13,081 bases of DNA from positions 1 through 13,081 of the forward strand of contig CAZTHK010000038.1 in NCBI GenBank assembly GCA_964613215.1, read 5' to 3'. The notes under the pieces are model-generated. The model was not told the origin of the DNA. It saw nothing but the letters and a program-made list of their open reading frames with translations, and made no database searches. This DNA comes from CAZTHK01 sp964613215. GTDB taxonomy: Bacteria; Krumholzibacteriota; Krumholzibacteriia; Krumholzibacteriales; CAZTHK01. Each line of letters begins with the position of its first letter. The stretch's first letter is position 1. The translations under genes and the position numbers were made by a program. This document shows, piece by piece, positions 1 to 8,291 of the stretch.

Positions 1-83
1 CGGGAGATTATTCTGAGGGCAGACCCTGCCGCAGCAGATGAACAGATAAATATCAGAACAAGAATTACAGACAGATGTTTCAT
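1..83 (-). CDS. Exported protein, N-terminal fragment (runs off the left edge)
   Basis: Reading leftwards from an ATG at 83-81, 27 codons stay open to the window edge. They begin MKHLSVILVLIFIC and continue SSAAAGSALRIIS. This is a typical Sec signal peptide: one Lys near the N-terminus, a hydrophobic core of about 11 residues, and small residues (SAAAGSA) at a plausible signal peptidase I site. A GGAG ribosome-binding site lies six bases upstream of the ATG. The Cys in the core has no Gly, Ala or Ser just before it, so it is probably not a lipobox. The gene has the same orientation as the nucleoside-hydrolase/FmdE fusion to its right but is separated by about 500 bases, so co-transcription is uncertain. 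The mature protein lies outside the window and no function can be given. Confidence 0.6.
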   Translation of the reverse strand, partial: MKHLSVILVLIFICSSAAAGSALRIIS

Positions 84-586
84 TCAATGCTCCGGAAGTG
101 AAAGATCGAATCTACTTAACAAACACAGTTAAATCTATAAATACGTTCCCCTGGCTGGATAATTCTATCAGCCGGACTGTTTTTCATTGCTGAAATATAT
201 CCCTGCACAGAATATCCGGAACTGCGAATCTCTCAAAGAAGATGTTCCCTCCTGAAATCAAGAAGTTAGCTATGAAAATATAGGAGAATAATCAAGGTCA
301 GTCAATATATAGCTTTACTTTCAGGGATCGGTTAAATTTTAATGCGCTGACCGGAATGTCGGGGTATCGCCAACCGAGCTGGGAGAGATATTCATCTGTT
401 CCAATCAGCATATGCAATACTGAAACAGGTAAGCTTCGAACCAGTTCTGTTTATAGTTATACCGGTCCGGAGGGTTGATCCGGAGATACGGAATTCACTC
501 CTTCAATTCGATTGAACAGGATGATCCATTATTTGCAACCAGAAAACACCCCTGTGAATCCAATCCAGGATGGGCTGCTCTACCTA
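84..586. other. Long intergenic region with no convincing gene
   Basis: About 500 bases between two minus-strand genes. I see no ORF with a good ribosome-binding site and no tRNA-like fold. A plus-strand reading frame of about 60 codons is open up to 477, with an internal ATG near 357, but it has no Shine-Dalgarno sequence and no recognisable product. Base composition is more AT-rich than the flanking genes. A promoter for the gene starting at 83 is expected here, but no clear -35/-10 pair was found. Confidence 0.4.
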
Positions 587-1948
587 TTAATTGTCTATAA
601 ACTCCGCCCGGAAAAGGCTGATCTGTTTCTTCTCCCACACCATCCTGCCGGCCTCCTCCACACCATATTCATTCACCAGCCTCTCTACCATATCCATGGT
701 GGATTCCGGTATGGCTATCCTGACCCCCCTTCCACCCTCTCGTACAAATTCCACCACCGGGGGGCCTTCAGAAACTCCGGCTGTGATGTTGCGCTTGCCC
801 AGGGTGCATCCGCTGCCCAGCTGAACTCCATCTATGAAACACGACACCGGAGGATGGGCGGGTGCGCTGACCGTGGCGGAAACACCGAAATGACCACTCG
901 ACTTCAGCAATCCCAGAGCCGCCTTGCCGGCCCTGTATCCGATAACCACCCAGGGACCCAGATGCCCGTGAAAGGTTTTCATTAAATTCAGCGGCCGGAT
1001 GGCAGCCTGGTTATGATGATGCCCTCCTCCCCCCTTGCAACCTCCCTCCTGCCAGTAATGTATCAGCAACTCCCCGACCCTGTCCGGTTTTGCCGCTGTA
1101 GCGATTTTTATCCCTCCGGAGCTGTCTTCCTTCAACCGGATCACATGGTCAACCAACTCCACTGAATAGCTCCTCCGGCCGATGGAAAATAACTTAGCAT
1201 TAATCACAGCGGCGGCGGCCACTTCATCGTAAAGCCCTACATGCTCACCTGCAGATTCAGCTACCGCACCTATCCACCTCCCTGCAGGGGTTTCCGGTCC
1301 GGCCAGAGAAAAGATATTCCTGCCATCTTCCCCCATACCGGATACATCCACAAGGATGATCTCCAATCCACTGTTCAATACCTTCTCTGCCGCTTCTTCA
1401 TCATACTGCAGATTCCAGGCATCCACCTCCCCCTCCGGGGAAACAGAACCTGCCGGTATCCATACCCTCTCCAATCCCTCCGGCAAACCCCCGGTACCGG
1501 AAATCAAACCATGGAGATTGGTAAGGGGCCCCAGAGCAAGATATTCAGCTTTACCCATATGCTCTGTCACGATGTGCCTGAGTTCTTCCACCCCCCCGTG
1601 GCTCGCCCGGATATACCTGGGAGGGGGAAAGTTCTCCCCTGCCAGCCGGCTGGCTGTTTCCCTCCAGGGAGGGGGTTCTGCAGCGGGGTTGCCGGTACCC
1701 ACTATCACACTTGCCTCCCTGCACCCGGCTGCCTCCAGAAGCCCGATCAGGTTATCCGCCCCCTTACCCGGGGCGGTGGATCCTCCGGCGGTTATGAAGG
1801 CACCAATCTGCCGGTCTCCAGCCACCAGGGCAAAAACCGATCTGACATCATCCAGTCCCATATCCGTATCCACTATCAGCTGCGCCCCGGCGGATGAACC
1901 GGCAACAAAAAGAATCAGTGCCGCTAAAATTATGTATTTCCCGAGCAT
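587..1948 (-). CDS. Exported nucleoside-hydrolase-like protein fused to an FmdE domain
   Basis: A 453-residue protein. The ATG at 1948 is chosen because GGGAGG lies seven bases upstream and a clean signal peptide follows (MLGKYIILAALILFVAGSSAGA); an in-frame ATG at 1996 would bury that signal. Residues 24 to about 300 resemble inosine-uridine-type nucleoside hydrolases. They carry the N-terminal calcium motif DTDMGLDD (27-34), LALGPLTN (137-144), AWN (177-179) and LYDE with the late Asp at 241. The usual Glu before the aromatic-Asn pair is Ala here, and the Asn of the second motif is replaced (AGGS), so classical nucleoside hydrolysis is not assured. A linker at about 301-313 holds CKGGGGHHHN. 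Residues 322-453 match FmdE, with FHGHLGPWVVIGYRAG (326-341), Cys370 in SCFIDGVQ and Cys381 in GCTLGKRN; His and Cys of these motifs bind metal in that family. The protein is probably periplasmic. It diverges from a TonB receptor, suggesting scavenging of a nucleoside-bearing or metal-containing compound, which is inference only. Confidence 0.85.
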   Translation of the reverse strand: MLGKYIILAALILFVAGSSAGAQLIVDTDMGLDDVRSVFALVAGDRQIGAFITAGGSTAPGKGADNLIGLLEAAGCREASVIVGTGNPAAEPPPWRETASRLAGENFPPPRYIRASHGGVEELRHIVTEHMGKAEYLALGPLTNLHGLISGTGGLPEGLERVWIPAGSVSPEGEVDAWNLQYDEEAAEKVLNSGLEIILVDVSGMGEDGRNIFSLAGPETPAGRWIGAVAESAGEHVGLYDEVAAAAVINAKLFSIGRRSYSVELVDHVIRLKEDSSGGIKIATAAKPDRVGELLIHYWQEGGCKGGGGHHHNQAAIRPLNLMKTFHGHLGPWVVIGYRAGKAALGLLKSSGHFGVSATVSAPAHPPVSCFIDGVQLGSGCTLGKRNITAGVSEGPPVVEFVREGGRGVRIAIPESTMDMVERLVNEYGVEEAGRMVWEKKQISLFRAEFIDN

Positions 1949-2227
1949 GGCCAACCTCCCGTGAAAATTCATAGTTTTTGCAATCATGCCATCCATTCAG
2001 AACTCAAATGTTCAGCTTTGGCCAGCATAGCCACCTGCTGTGATACTTATCAGGATGAGGAAAAATCCTGCAAGCCCCAATCAGTACAACCAGGACTGCC
2101 GGCCCGAATGGCTGATCAATCTAATAAAAACAGTACTACTTTTATCTTGACAGTAGTATTACGAATATGTAATTTGTAACACTATTATTTGATATAGACA
2201 AGCACTTTTTCAGTCAGGGGGCGGAAA
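1949..2227. promoter_or_regulatory. Divergent control region with several hairpins
   Basis: This 279-base spacer separates the fusion gene (minus) from the TonB receptor (plus) and must hold both promoters. Short hairpins are visible at 2023-2040 (CAGCA/TGCTG), 2051-2070 (CAGGAT/ATCCTG, a perfect six-pair stem) and 2132-2160 (nine pairs, one of them G-T). The stretch nearest the receptor is AT-rich. Gene-proximal GGGGGCGG at 2217-2224 serves as the receptor ribosome-binding site. No riboswitch could be assigned with confidence. Confidence 0.5.
2132..2175 (+). promoter_or_regulatory. Candidate receptor promoter overlapped by an inverted repeat
   Basis: A perfect TTGACA -35 element lies at 2147-2152 and a poor -10 (TAATTT) at 2170-2175, 17 bases apart. 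The inverted repeat AGTACTACT / AGTAGTATT (2132-2140 and 2152-2160, 11-base gap) brackets the -35 element, as a repressor operator would. The weak -10 keeps confidence low. Confidence 0.35.
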
Positions 2228-4147
2228 ATGACAGAAAGAATCCGGTTTTCAAGCCAATCAGGGATAATTATAACCTCTATCATTCTGGCTTTATTCTTTT
2301 CCTCACCACTTATGGCCGCCCGGGGCAAAAACCAGGGTCGGACAGTGTCTGAAAGGAGACCGGTGAATCAAGCCGGAGCTGAACGGAGCCAGGAGGATAC
2401 CCTGCTCAGTTACAAAATGAAGGAAATCGTGGTAACCGCAAAGCGGACCGTTGTTCCGGTGGAAACCCTCCCCCTTTCGGTAAGCCTGATCGCCAGCGAC
2501 CGGATAGATATCTCCACCGCAAATTCCTCCACCGGCATCGCCGGTGAACTCCCCGGAGTGTTCATACAGAGAACCGGGGATTTCGGCAGGAATGATGTCA
2601 GTATACGGGGTCTGGGATCGAGGGGAAGGAAATCCCTGGTGCTGATCGACGGGAAACCCGAGATGATGGGCCTGTTCGGCTGCACAGTAACCCACTCCTT
2701 CCTGATGCATGATGTAAAACGGGTGGAGGTTATAAGAGGCCCCTCCTCCACCATGTTCGGCTCGGGAGCCATGGGGGGAGTTCTCAATATAATTCCGGAG
2801 AGGCCCTCTTCGAACCTTGAACTGAATATCAAGACCGCCGGGGGGAGCAATCAGACCGCCATAACCAGCGGCCGGATTGGAGCAAGCCACGGCGCGTTTT
2901 TCGGCTCAGCCAGCGTAGATTACCGTGAATCCGATGGTCACACCATGAATTCTTCATACCGGGGCAGTGATATCGTCGCCCGGGGGGGAATATATCTTGG
3001 CGACAACTCCGAACTGGTCGCCTCGGCAAAAATATTCGACGGATTCAAGCAGGAACCATCTCCCCTGTCGGTTCCCTCCCCCGGCCAGGGGTGGAATGAT
3101 TACCGGAGGGGGAGCGTGGATTTACATTTCAGGAATGAGGGCATGAATCTGTGGTACAGCACCCGGTATTACCGCAACTTCGGCGAACACGAATTCTCCG
3201 ACGGATGGCACTCCAGAGATGCCACCGACGCCGTTGTTCTGCACATTGCCGGAAATCCGGTTTCCTGGCTGGAGATAAGCGGAGGAGCCGACTGGCACTA
3301 CCAGCAGGGGGAGCTGCCCGGTCAGGCCGGTGCATCCTGGAACAAATGGGACACCGGGATTTATTCGGGGGTGGAGATAACACCATCTGCGCCGGTGACC
3401 TTCTCTGCGGGAGCGAGATACAACCGGGACGAGGTATCCGGATCGGAGCTGAGCCCCTCGGTGGGAATAACCGCCAGGCCGTGGAAGGGCGGAACAGTCA
3501 GGGGGCTGGTATCACATGGCTTCCGTTCACCCCAGATTAATGAACTCTACATGTTTCCTCCCTCCAACACCGGTCTGGAAGCGGAGAGGGTATGGAACTA
3601 TGAAATAGGACTGAAGCAGAAATTCCCCGCCGGCCTGCATGCTGACCTGACCGCCTTCAGAATGGAGGGGGAAAACTTCATAGAGACGGTGGCTTCGCCA
3701 GACCCTCCCCCCATGTACATATTCGACAACACCGGGGAGCTGGAATTCAACGGTCTGGAATTCACACTGGGAGGAGAATGGCCGGCTGGTATCAGGGCCA
3801 GATTCTCAGCTTCCCTCCTGGATCGCGGAGACAAGACCAGGGGCAGGCCGGGGAGGAAATATGACCTGAGCCTTATCTGGAACACCGGCATCTCCACTGT
3901 CAGACTCACCGGTCAGAGCGTGGATGAGTACTTTGCCGCCGATCAGAGCAGAAATCCGGTTTCATCATACAGCGTATTCAACCTGTACGCAGATATCGAC
4001 ATAGCAGGCGGAATTACCGCCTTCGCCGCGGTGGACAACATACTGGATGAGGAGTATACCATCTTCACCGATCTCCCCGGTGGAAGCGCCGGCCTCTACT
4101 CCATGCCCGGCCGGACACTGCTGGGTGGGTTAAAATACGAGCTGTAG
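2228..4147 (+). CDS. TonB-dependent outer-membrane receptor
   Basis: A 639-residue outer-membrane active transporter of the ligand-gated, TonB-energised family. A signal peptide occupies about residues 1-31 (hydrophobic core IIITSIILALFF, then SPLMAARG). The TonB box is EIVVTA at 66-71. The plug domain covers about 75-195, with VSIRGLGSRGRKS, VLIDGKP and the diagnostic VEVIRGPSSTMFGSGAMGG. The barrel follows, including SHGFRSPQINELY and a C-terminal end VDNILDEEYTIF...PGRTLLGGLKYEL. Length fits a one-gene siderophore, cobalamin or metal receptor rather than a SusC glycan receptor, and no SusD partner is present. The plug has a Met/Cys/His cluster (Met146, Met147, Cys152, His156, Met160, His161) in the loop after the DGKP motif, which could contact a metal or metal chelate. 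The ATG follows GGGGGCGG. It diverges from the nucleoside-hydrolase/FmdE fusion, suggesting shared control and a shared substrate. The substrate cannot be read from the sequence. Confidence 0.93.
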   Translation: MTERIRFSSQSGIIITSIILALFFSSPLMAARGKNQGRTVSERRPVNQAGAERSQEDTLLSYKMKEIVVTAKRTVVPVETLPLSVSLIASDRIDISTANSSTGIAGELPGVFIQRTGDFGRNDVSIRGLGSRGRKSLVLIDGKPEMMGLFGCTVTHSFLMHDVKRVEVIRGPSSTMFGSGAMGGVLNIIPERPSSNLELNIKTAGGSNQTAITSGRIGASHGAFFGSASVDYRESDGHTMNSSYRGSDIVARGGIYLGDNSELVASAKIFDGFKQEPSPLSVPSPGQGWNDYRRGSVDLHFRNEGMNLWYSTRYYRNFGEHEFSDGWHSRDATDAVVLHIAGNPVSWLEISGGADWHYQQGELPGQAGASWNKWDTGIYSGVEITPSAPVTFSAGARYNRDEVSGSELSPSVGITARPWKGGTVRGLVSHGFRSPQINELYMFPPSNTGLEAERVWNYEIGLKQKFPAGLHADLTAFRMEGENFIETVASPDPPPMYIFDNTGELEFNGLEFTLGGEWPAGIRARFSASLLDRGDKTRGRPGRKYDLSLIWNTGISTVRLTGQSVDEYFAADQSRNPVSSYSVFNLYADIDIAGGITAFAAVDNILDEEYTIFTDLPGGSAGLYSMPGRTLLGGLKYEL

Positions 4148-4160
4148 AACCTGCTACAGC
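4141..4160 (+). other. Perfect hairpin straddling the receptor stop codon
   Basis: GCTGTAG (4141-4147, ending in the TAG stop) pairs perfectly with CTACAGC (4154-4160) around a six-base loop. No T-run follows, so it is not a classical intrinsic terminator. It could stabilise the 3' end of the mRNA or pause termination. Confidence 0.4.
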
Positions 4161-4325
4161 AATCAGGCATTGTCATGATCCAGGCCCTGCCCTGAACTTC
4201 AGATGAATAGGCCGGGTGCATAAGAAAACTGTTTGCTGATCCGGTTATATCATCAGCTTACCCCTGCTCTTTCGGCAATATTCTGACCTGTTTATTTAAT
4301 TCCGGTATAATTCAGCGGACCCTGA

Positions 4326-4354
4326 TTGACCGCCCGGATGGAAAGTTATAGAAT
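4326..4354 (+). promoter_or_regulatory. Sigma70-type promoter for the tamB-tamA operon
   Basis: TTGACC (4326-4331) and TAGAAT (4349-4354) are separated by exactly 17 bases and each differs from the consensus at one position. The predicted transcription start near 4361 gives a leader of about 58 bases before the chosen tamB start. No other pair as good was seen between the receptor and tamB. Confidence 0.65.
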
Positions 4355-4418
4355 ATACTCAAATTACCGGGTGGCTGCCTGAAAAACATTATTTTTAATT
4401 CCCTCCGTGGTGACGAGA

Positions 4419-7400
4419 ATGAATGGTAGATCGAAAAGACGGGAATCCGGCCGTTTCAAAAAGTACGGCCTCGCCGCACTGGGCATACTGATTCTACTGC
4501 CGGCAATCGTTCTTATTCTGGCAACCCTCCCCCCGGGTGAAGGTATCATCAAAGGCATTCTGGAGGGGCAGTTGTCCGGCCTGATAAACCAGCGGCTCAG
4601 TATCGGAGGGCTGGAGACCAACCTGATCTCCCGGATCAGCCTGCGGGATATGGAGATTCTTCCTGCTGCCGCCGGCAGAGGAGGAATCAGAATCGGATCA
4701 GTGGAAATTCGATACAGCCTGACTCCCCTTCTGGATAAGACAATCCACATAACCTCCCTGGAAATTCATTCCCTCGAAATCACGGCCATACGGGATACCG
4801 CCGGGGACTTCAACCTGAACCTTCCGGACAACCTTACCTCCGGCGCCGGAGATGACAATGACGTCAATGGACAAAATGACAGCGAAGAAGGCTGGAGGGT
4901 CGAATTCGATTCCATCCTGACCGAACAGATGGACATCTGTTATACCGACCATACCATCCCAATGAGCACCCGGCTGGACAGCATATCGGTTATGGTAAAC
5001 CGGACCGGCGTTTCCGGACTGAGCTTCACCCTGAACACAGGCAGTGGGGAAATCGAATATGACGGCGTCCACAGAATACCAGTCAGCCTGACCGGCCGGG
5101 GAGGATGGGAAAACAGCATTATCACATTCGATACCACCCGCTTGATTCTGGGCAAGCTTGATATCTTAACCAGTGGCACCCTGGACCTTACCGGAGATTA
5201 TCCCCTGGACTTCCGGATGCTGATACGGGGTGAACCATCTCCCCTTCCGGCAATTGCCTCCGGTCTGTTCCGCCTCCCCGATTTAAGCACCAGAGGAGAT
5301 TTAGGGGCAGTTGCAGATATCAGGGGAACTCTATCGAATCCACTGGGAGGTATCCGGGCTGAACTGCCGGAAATCAATATAACCGGCATTTCACTCCGGA
5401 ACGGATTGATATCAGCCCGCCGGACCCCCGACACCCTGGCAGTGGATACTCTCCGGGCCGGCCTGCTGGGAGGAAGTATCACAGCCGGGGGTTATCTTCT
5501 CGCCGGAGATGAAATTACCGGCCATGCCGCCCTCTCCTTACAATCCCTCCAGCTGGAGAGAGCCTGGAGTGCAGTCTATGATACTGTTTCCCCCTACGGA
5601 GGCATGATCTCCGGGGATATCAGAGCGGAGTTTTCCGGAACGGACTGGCGCCGGTGGAATGTAAACGCCGGCTTAGAGGCTGAGAGTTTCAGCTACCTCT
5701 CCCGGCCCTCCGGGAATCTAATCCTTTCACTGGAACTCAAAGACAGGCACCTGGAGGCAGGTGTTGATCAGGAACACCTCAGTTTGAGCGGTGATATCTC
5801 CTTTTCGGATACCTCCCTGCAGGGCAATGTCAGTGCTGCAGCAGGAAAGCTGGAACTGCTGGGGGGCATTCCCGGCCTCCCGGAGCTGGGGGGTTCCATC
5901 ACTGTAAGGGCCGGTATCGGCGGTACTCCTGCCAGCCCCTCCATCCGTGCCCGGTTCGAGGCTAACAATCCCTCCTGCGCCACAATATCTGCGGACAGTC
6001 TGTCCGGACAGGTAGTTTTTGATGAACCGCTTATTTCCCTTGATTCCCTCTGCTTTCACCGCGATTCAATCCTGGTGAAGACTGATGGATCCTTCAGCCG
6101 GGCAGATAAAAAGGGCTCCCTCGATGTTGCCCTCTACCAATTACCTTTAGAAAAAGGAAAAAAGATCACCGGCGGTGATACCATCCGGATAAGAAAATCC
6201 CCCGGATATATCCCCACCGGCTATCTATCGGCTGATTTCGGCCTTCCCGGCGGTGGGGACTTTTCCCTGGACGCCTCAACCACCGGCCTGAACCTGAATA
6301 TCCTGGATGCAATTCTGGGAGATACTCTCTCCCTGGGGGGTACCGCAGAATTGGATATCACCGCCTTCAGAACGGCCGATTCCCTCTCGGCATCAGTACA
6401 TCTGGAAGCATCACATCCCGCCTACCGGGGAGTACAGCTGGACTCGCTGTACCTGGACGGACTCCTGGCAAGGGGTATCATACAGGTCCGGCGCTTCGGG
6501 TTATACCACCCGGATCAGTATATCCACGGTTGCGTCTCCCTGGAGCCGGCGGCGGGGCCCTCCGGCTTTCCCGAAGTATCAGGGAACACGCCCACCAGTG
6601 GTAACCTTGAAGCATCGGAGTTCCAGCTTGCTATCCTTGAACCCCTCCTTCCCCGGGGAACCCTAATAAACGGGCCTGTCTGGATCGACCTGGAATGGAA
6701 TGGAAAACTTTCGGCACCCGGTATCACCGGCACGATGAGAACAGATTCGGTAAGCCTGGTCAGACCGCCTGAAGAATTCCTCCGGGAAATAACCGGAATA
6801 AACATCATGGCGGAGGTAAGGGATTCCACCCTCGTCCTGGATAGTTCCTCTGCCAGAATCGACGGCATACCGGTTCTGCTGGAGGGTAACTTCTCGCTGG
6901 TTTCTGAGAACAGCATCCGGTTCGGCCTTACCGCAGGCACAGGAACCCTCTCTACCATATCAGGCAGGGGTCTCATATCCCCCGGCATGCTCGACATTAC
7001 CACCCGGGCAGACAGCCTGGATCTGGCAGTTATCGCATCATTGATACCAGCTCCGGATATCAGGAAGGGATATCTTACCCTTGATGCCAGTCTCAAGGGC
7101 CCACCCGGAAGTCCCGAGATAAGAGGGGATCTCCGTGCTGAGGGCCTGGAAATACAACCGCCTCACATCGATAAACCCATTACACAGGGCAACCTGCTGG
7201 CCCGGTTCTCCGGCGATACAATAAGGGTGGATACCCTTTCCGGCCGTATGGGAAGAGGTAGTTTCAAAGGCTCCGGAATGCTTTCCGCCGATACCACCGG
7301 GATCAGGGATCTGTCATTAAAACTCACAGCCCGGGATATCGGATTCACCGTCGCTCAGCACCTGACACTGGAGCTTGATTCACTCAATGCATCCTGGGAA

Positions 7401-8291
7401 AGGGAGAATGACTACTACCGGCTGAGCGGTCTCATAGATCTGGGGGAAACCCGCTATATCAGAAATTTCCAGCCTGCTGAAATCCTCCCCTGGACCGGCA
7501 GGGCTGAAAAGGTCGAAAAAGGCCTCCCCACTCTCCTGGCCCGTACCCGGCTGGAGGTAAATATAGCTGGCGACAGCATATGGATCGATAACAACCTGGC
7601 CAATCTACACATAGATTCCGACCTTCAGCTGGGAGGTTTTCTGGCCCGCCCCGGTATCTCGGGGAGATTAAAGATCGAGGAGGGTTACATACTCTATCTG
7701 GACCGCAAATTCAATGTCACCGAAGGGGTGGCCTTCTTCACCGGTACGGAAGGGATAAATCCGGAGGTGACCCTTGGCGCCTCCACCACTGTTACCACCT
7801 ACCGCCAGACCGAAAAGTTCGAATATGATATCGGCCTTTCCGTTACCGGGAGGCTCCGGGAACCCGCCATCCGGTTGACTTCCCGGCCTCCCCTCTCCCG
7901 GCCGGATATCGTTTCAGTCCTCACCCTGGGCGCCACCCGTGCTGAACTTGCCGGCAAGACCACCCGGACCCTGCGCGAACGGGGCGAAGTGCTGGCCAGC
8001 GGCCAGATATCCGGTTTTGTGGGCCAACGGCTGGGCGAAACACTGGGACTGGATCAGGTAACGGTAAGGGGAAATATATTCGATTTAAGCGGATCATCCG
8101 GCCCGGAACTGATACTGGCCAAAAATGTCTTCGAGGATGTTACCGTTACCTACCAGACCACGGTGGGCCACCTCAATGAACAGCGTATCAGGGCAAACTG
8201 GCAGTTGAGCAAACACTGGATGATCCAGAGTACCACCAGCAGAAACAGACAGTCTTCAGTCAGTTTTACATATTCATTGAGGTTTAGATGA
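4419..8291 (+). CDS. tamB: TamB/AsmA-family translocation and assembly protein
   Basis: About 1290 residues, close to the 1259 of E. coli TamB. Basic N-terminal residues (GRSKRRESGRFKK) precede one signal-anchor helix (YGLAALGILILLPAIVLILA). A very long stretch of alternating short strands with repeated G-x-L/I patterns follows, as expected for the beta-taco that forms a hydrophobic groove across the periplasm. The C-terminal 300-350 residues fit the TamB domain (DUF490): IWIDNNLANLHIDSDLQLGG, GRLKIEEGYILYLDRKF, AFFTGTEGINPEVTLGAS, and an end with LSKHWMIQSTTSRNRQSS and terminal FTYSLRFR. Homologues bridge the inner membrane and an Omp85 barrel and act in outer-membrane protein insertion or phospholipid transport. 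The ATG at 4419 is preferred to the GTG codons at 4407 and 4410, though the Shine-Dalgarno (ACGAGA) is weak. Its stop overlaps the next start by ATGA. Here tamB precedes the barrel gene, the reverse of the proteobacterial order. Confidence 0.88.
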   Translation: MNGRSKRRESGRFKKYGLAALGILILLPAIVLILATLPPGEGIIKGILEGQLSGLINQRLSIGGLETNLISRISLRDMEILPAAAGRGGIRIGSVEIRYSLTPLLDKTIHITSLEIHSLEITAIRDTAGDFNLNLPDNLTSGAGDDNDVNGQNDSEEGWRVEFDSILTEQMDICYTDHTIPMSTRLDSISVMVNRTGVSGLSFTLNTGSGEIEYDGVHRIPVSLTGRGGWENSIITFDTTRLILGKLDILTSGTLDLTGDYPLDFRMLIRGEPSPLPAIASGLFRLPDLSTRGDLGAVADIRGTLSNPLGGIRAELPEINITGISLRNGLISARRTPDTLAVDTLRAGLLGGSITAGGYLLAGDEITGHAALSLQSLQLERAWSAVYDTVSPYGGMISGDIRAEFSGTDWRRWNVNAGLEAESFSYLSRPSGNLILSLELKDRHLEAGVDQEHLSLSGDISFSDTSLQGNVSAAAGKLELLGGIPGLPELGGSITVRAGIGGTPASPSIRARFEANNPSCATISADSLSGQVVFDEPLISLDSLCFHRDSILVKTDGSFSRADKKGSLDVALYQLPLEKGKKITGGDTIRIRKSPGYIPTGYLSADFGLPGGGDFSLDASTTGLNLNILDAILGDTLSLGGTAELDITAFRTADSLSASVHLEASHPAYRGVQLDSLYLDGLLARGIIQVRRFGLYHPDQYIHGCVSLEPAAGPSGFPEVSGNTPTSGNLEASEFQLAILEPLLPRGTLINGPVWIDLEWNGKLSAPGITGTMRTDSVSLVRPPEEFLREITGINIMAEVRDSTLVLDSSSARIDGIPVLLEGNFSLVSENSIRFGLTAGTGTLSTISGRGLISPGMLDITTRADSLDLAVIASLIPAPDIRKGYLTLDASLKGPPGSPEIRGDLRAEGLEIQPPHIDKPITQGNLLARFSGDTIRVDTLSGRMGRGSFKGSGMLSADTTGIRDLSLKLTARDIGFTVAQHLTLELDSLNASWERENDYYRLSGLIDLGETRYIRNFQPAEILPWTGRAEKVEKGLPTLLARTRLEVNIAGDSIWIDNNLANLHIDSDLQLGGFLARPGISGRLKIEEGYILYLDRKFNVTEGVAFFTGTEGINPEVTLGASTTVTTYRQTEKFEYDIGLSVTGRLREPAIRLTSRPPLSRPDIVSVLTLGATRAELAGKTTRTLRERGEVLASGQISGFVGQRLGETLGLDQVTVRGNIFDLSGSSGPELILAKNVFEDVTVTYQTTVGHLNEQRIRANWQLSKHWMIQSTTSRNRQSSVSFTYSLRFR

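Noticed and set aside
151..186. Hairpin CTGGCTG/CAGCCGG followed by a five-T run, like an intrinsic terminator on the plus strand
   Set aside because: No plus-strand gene ends to its left; both flanking genes are on the minus strand, where the hairpin is preceded by A rather than followed by T.
512..985. Plus-strand 157-codon ORF over the 3' end of the fusion gene
   Set aside because: It is antisense to the FmdE domain and has no recognisable domain or ribosome-binding site; it is a shadow of the GC-rich coding frame.
2020..2130. Possible cobalamin riboswitch before the TonB receptor (CCAGGACTGCC recalls the B12 box; GCCACCTG recalls GCCACTG)
   Set aside because: The B12-box match needs a three-base deletion, the GCCACTG core is broken by an insertion, and no convincing upstream GGTG/GGGAA core was found. 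The region also lies upstream of the TTGACA promoter candidate. A covariance-model search with the Rfam cobalamin model would settle it.
2303..2890. Minus-strand ORFs opposite the TonB plug
   Set aside because: They mirror the conserved plug coding frame and have no independent motifs or start signals.
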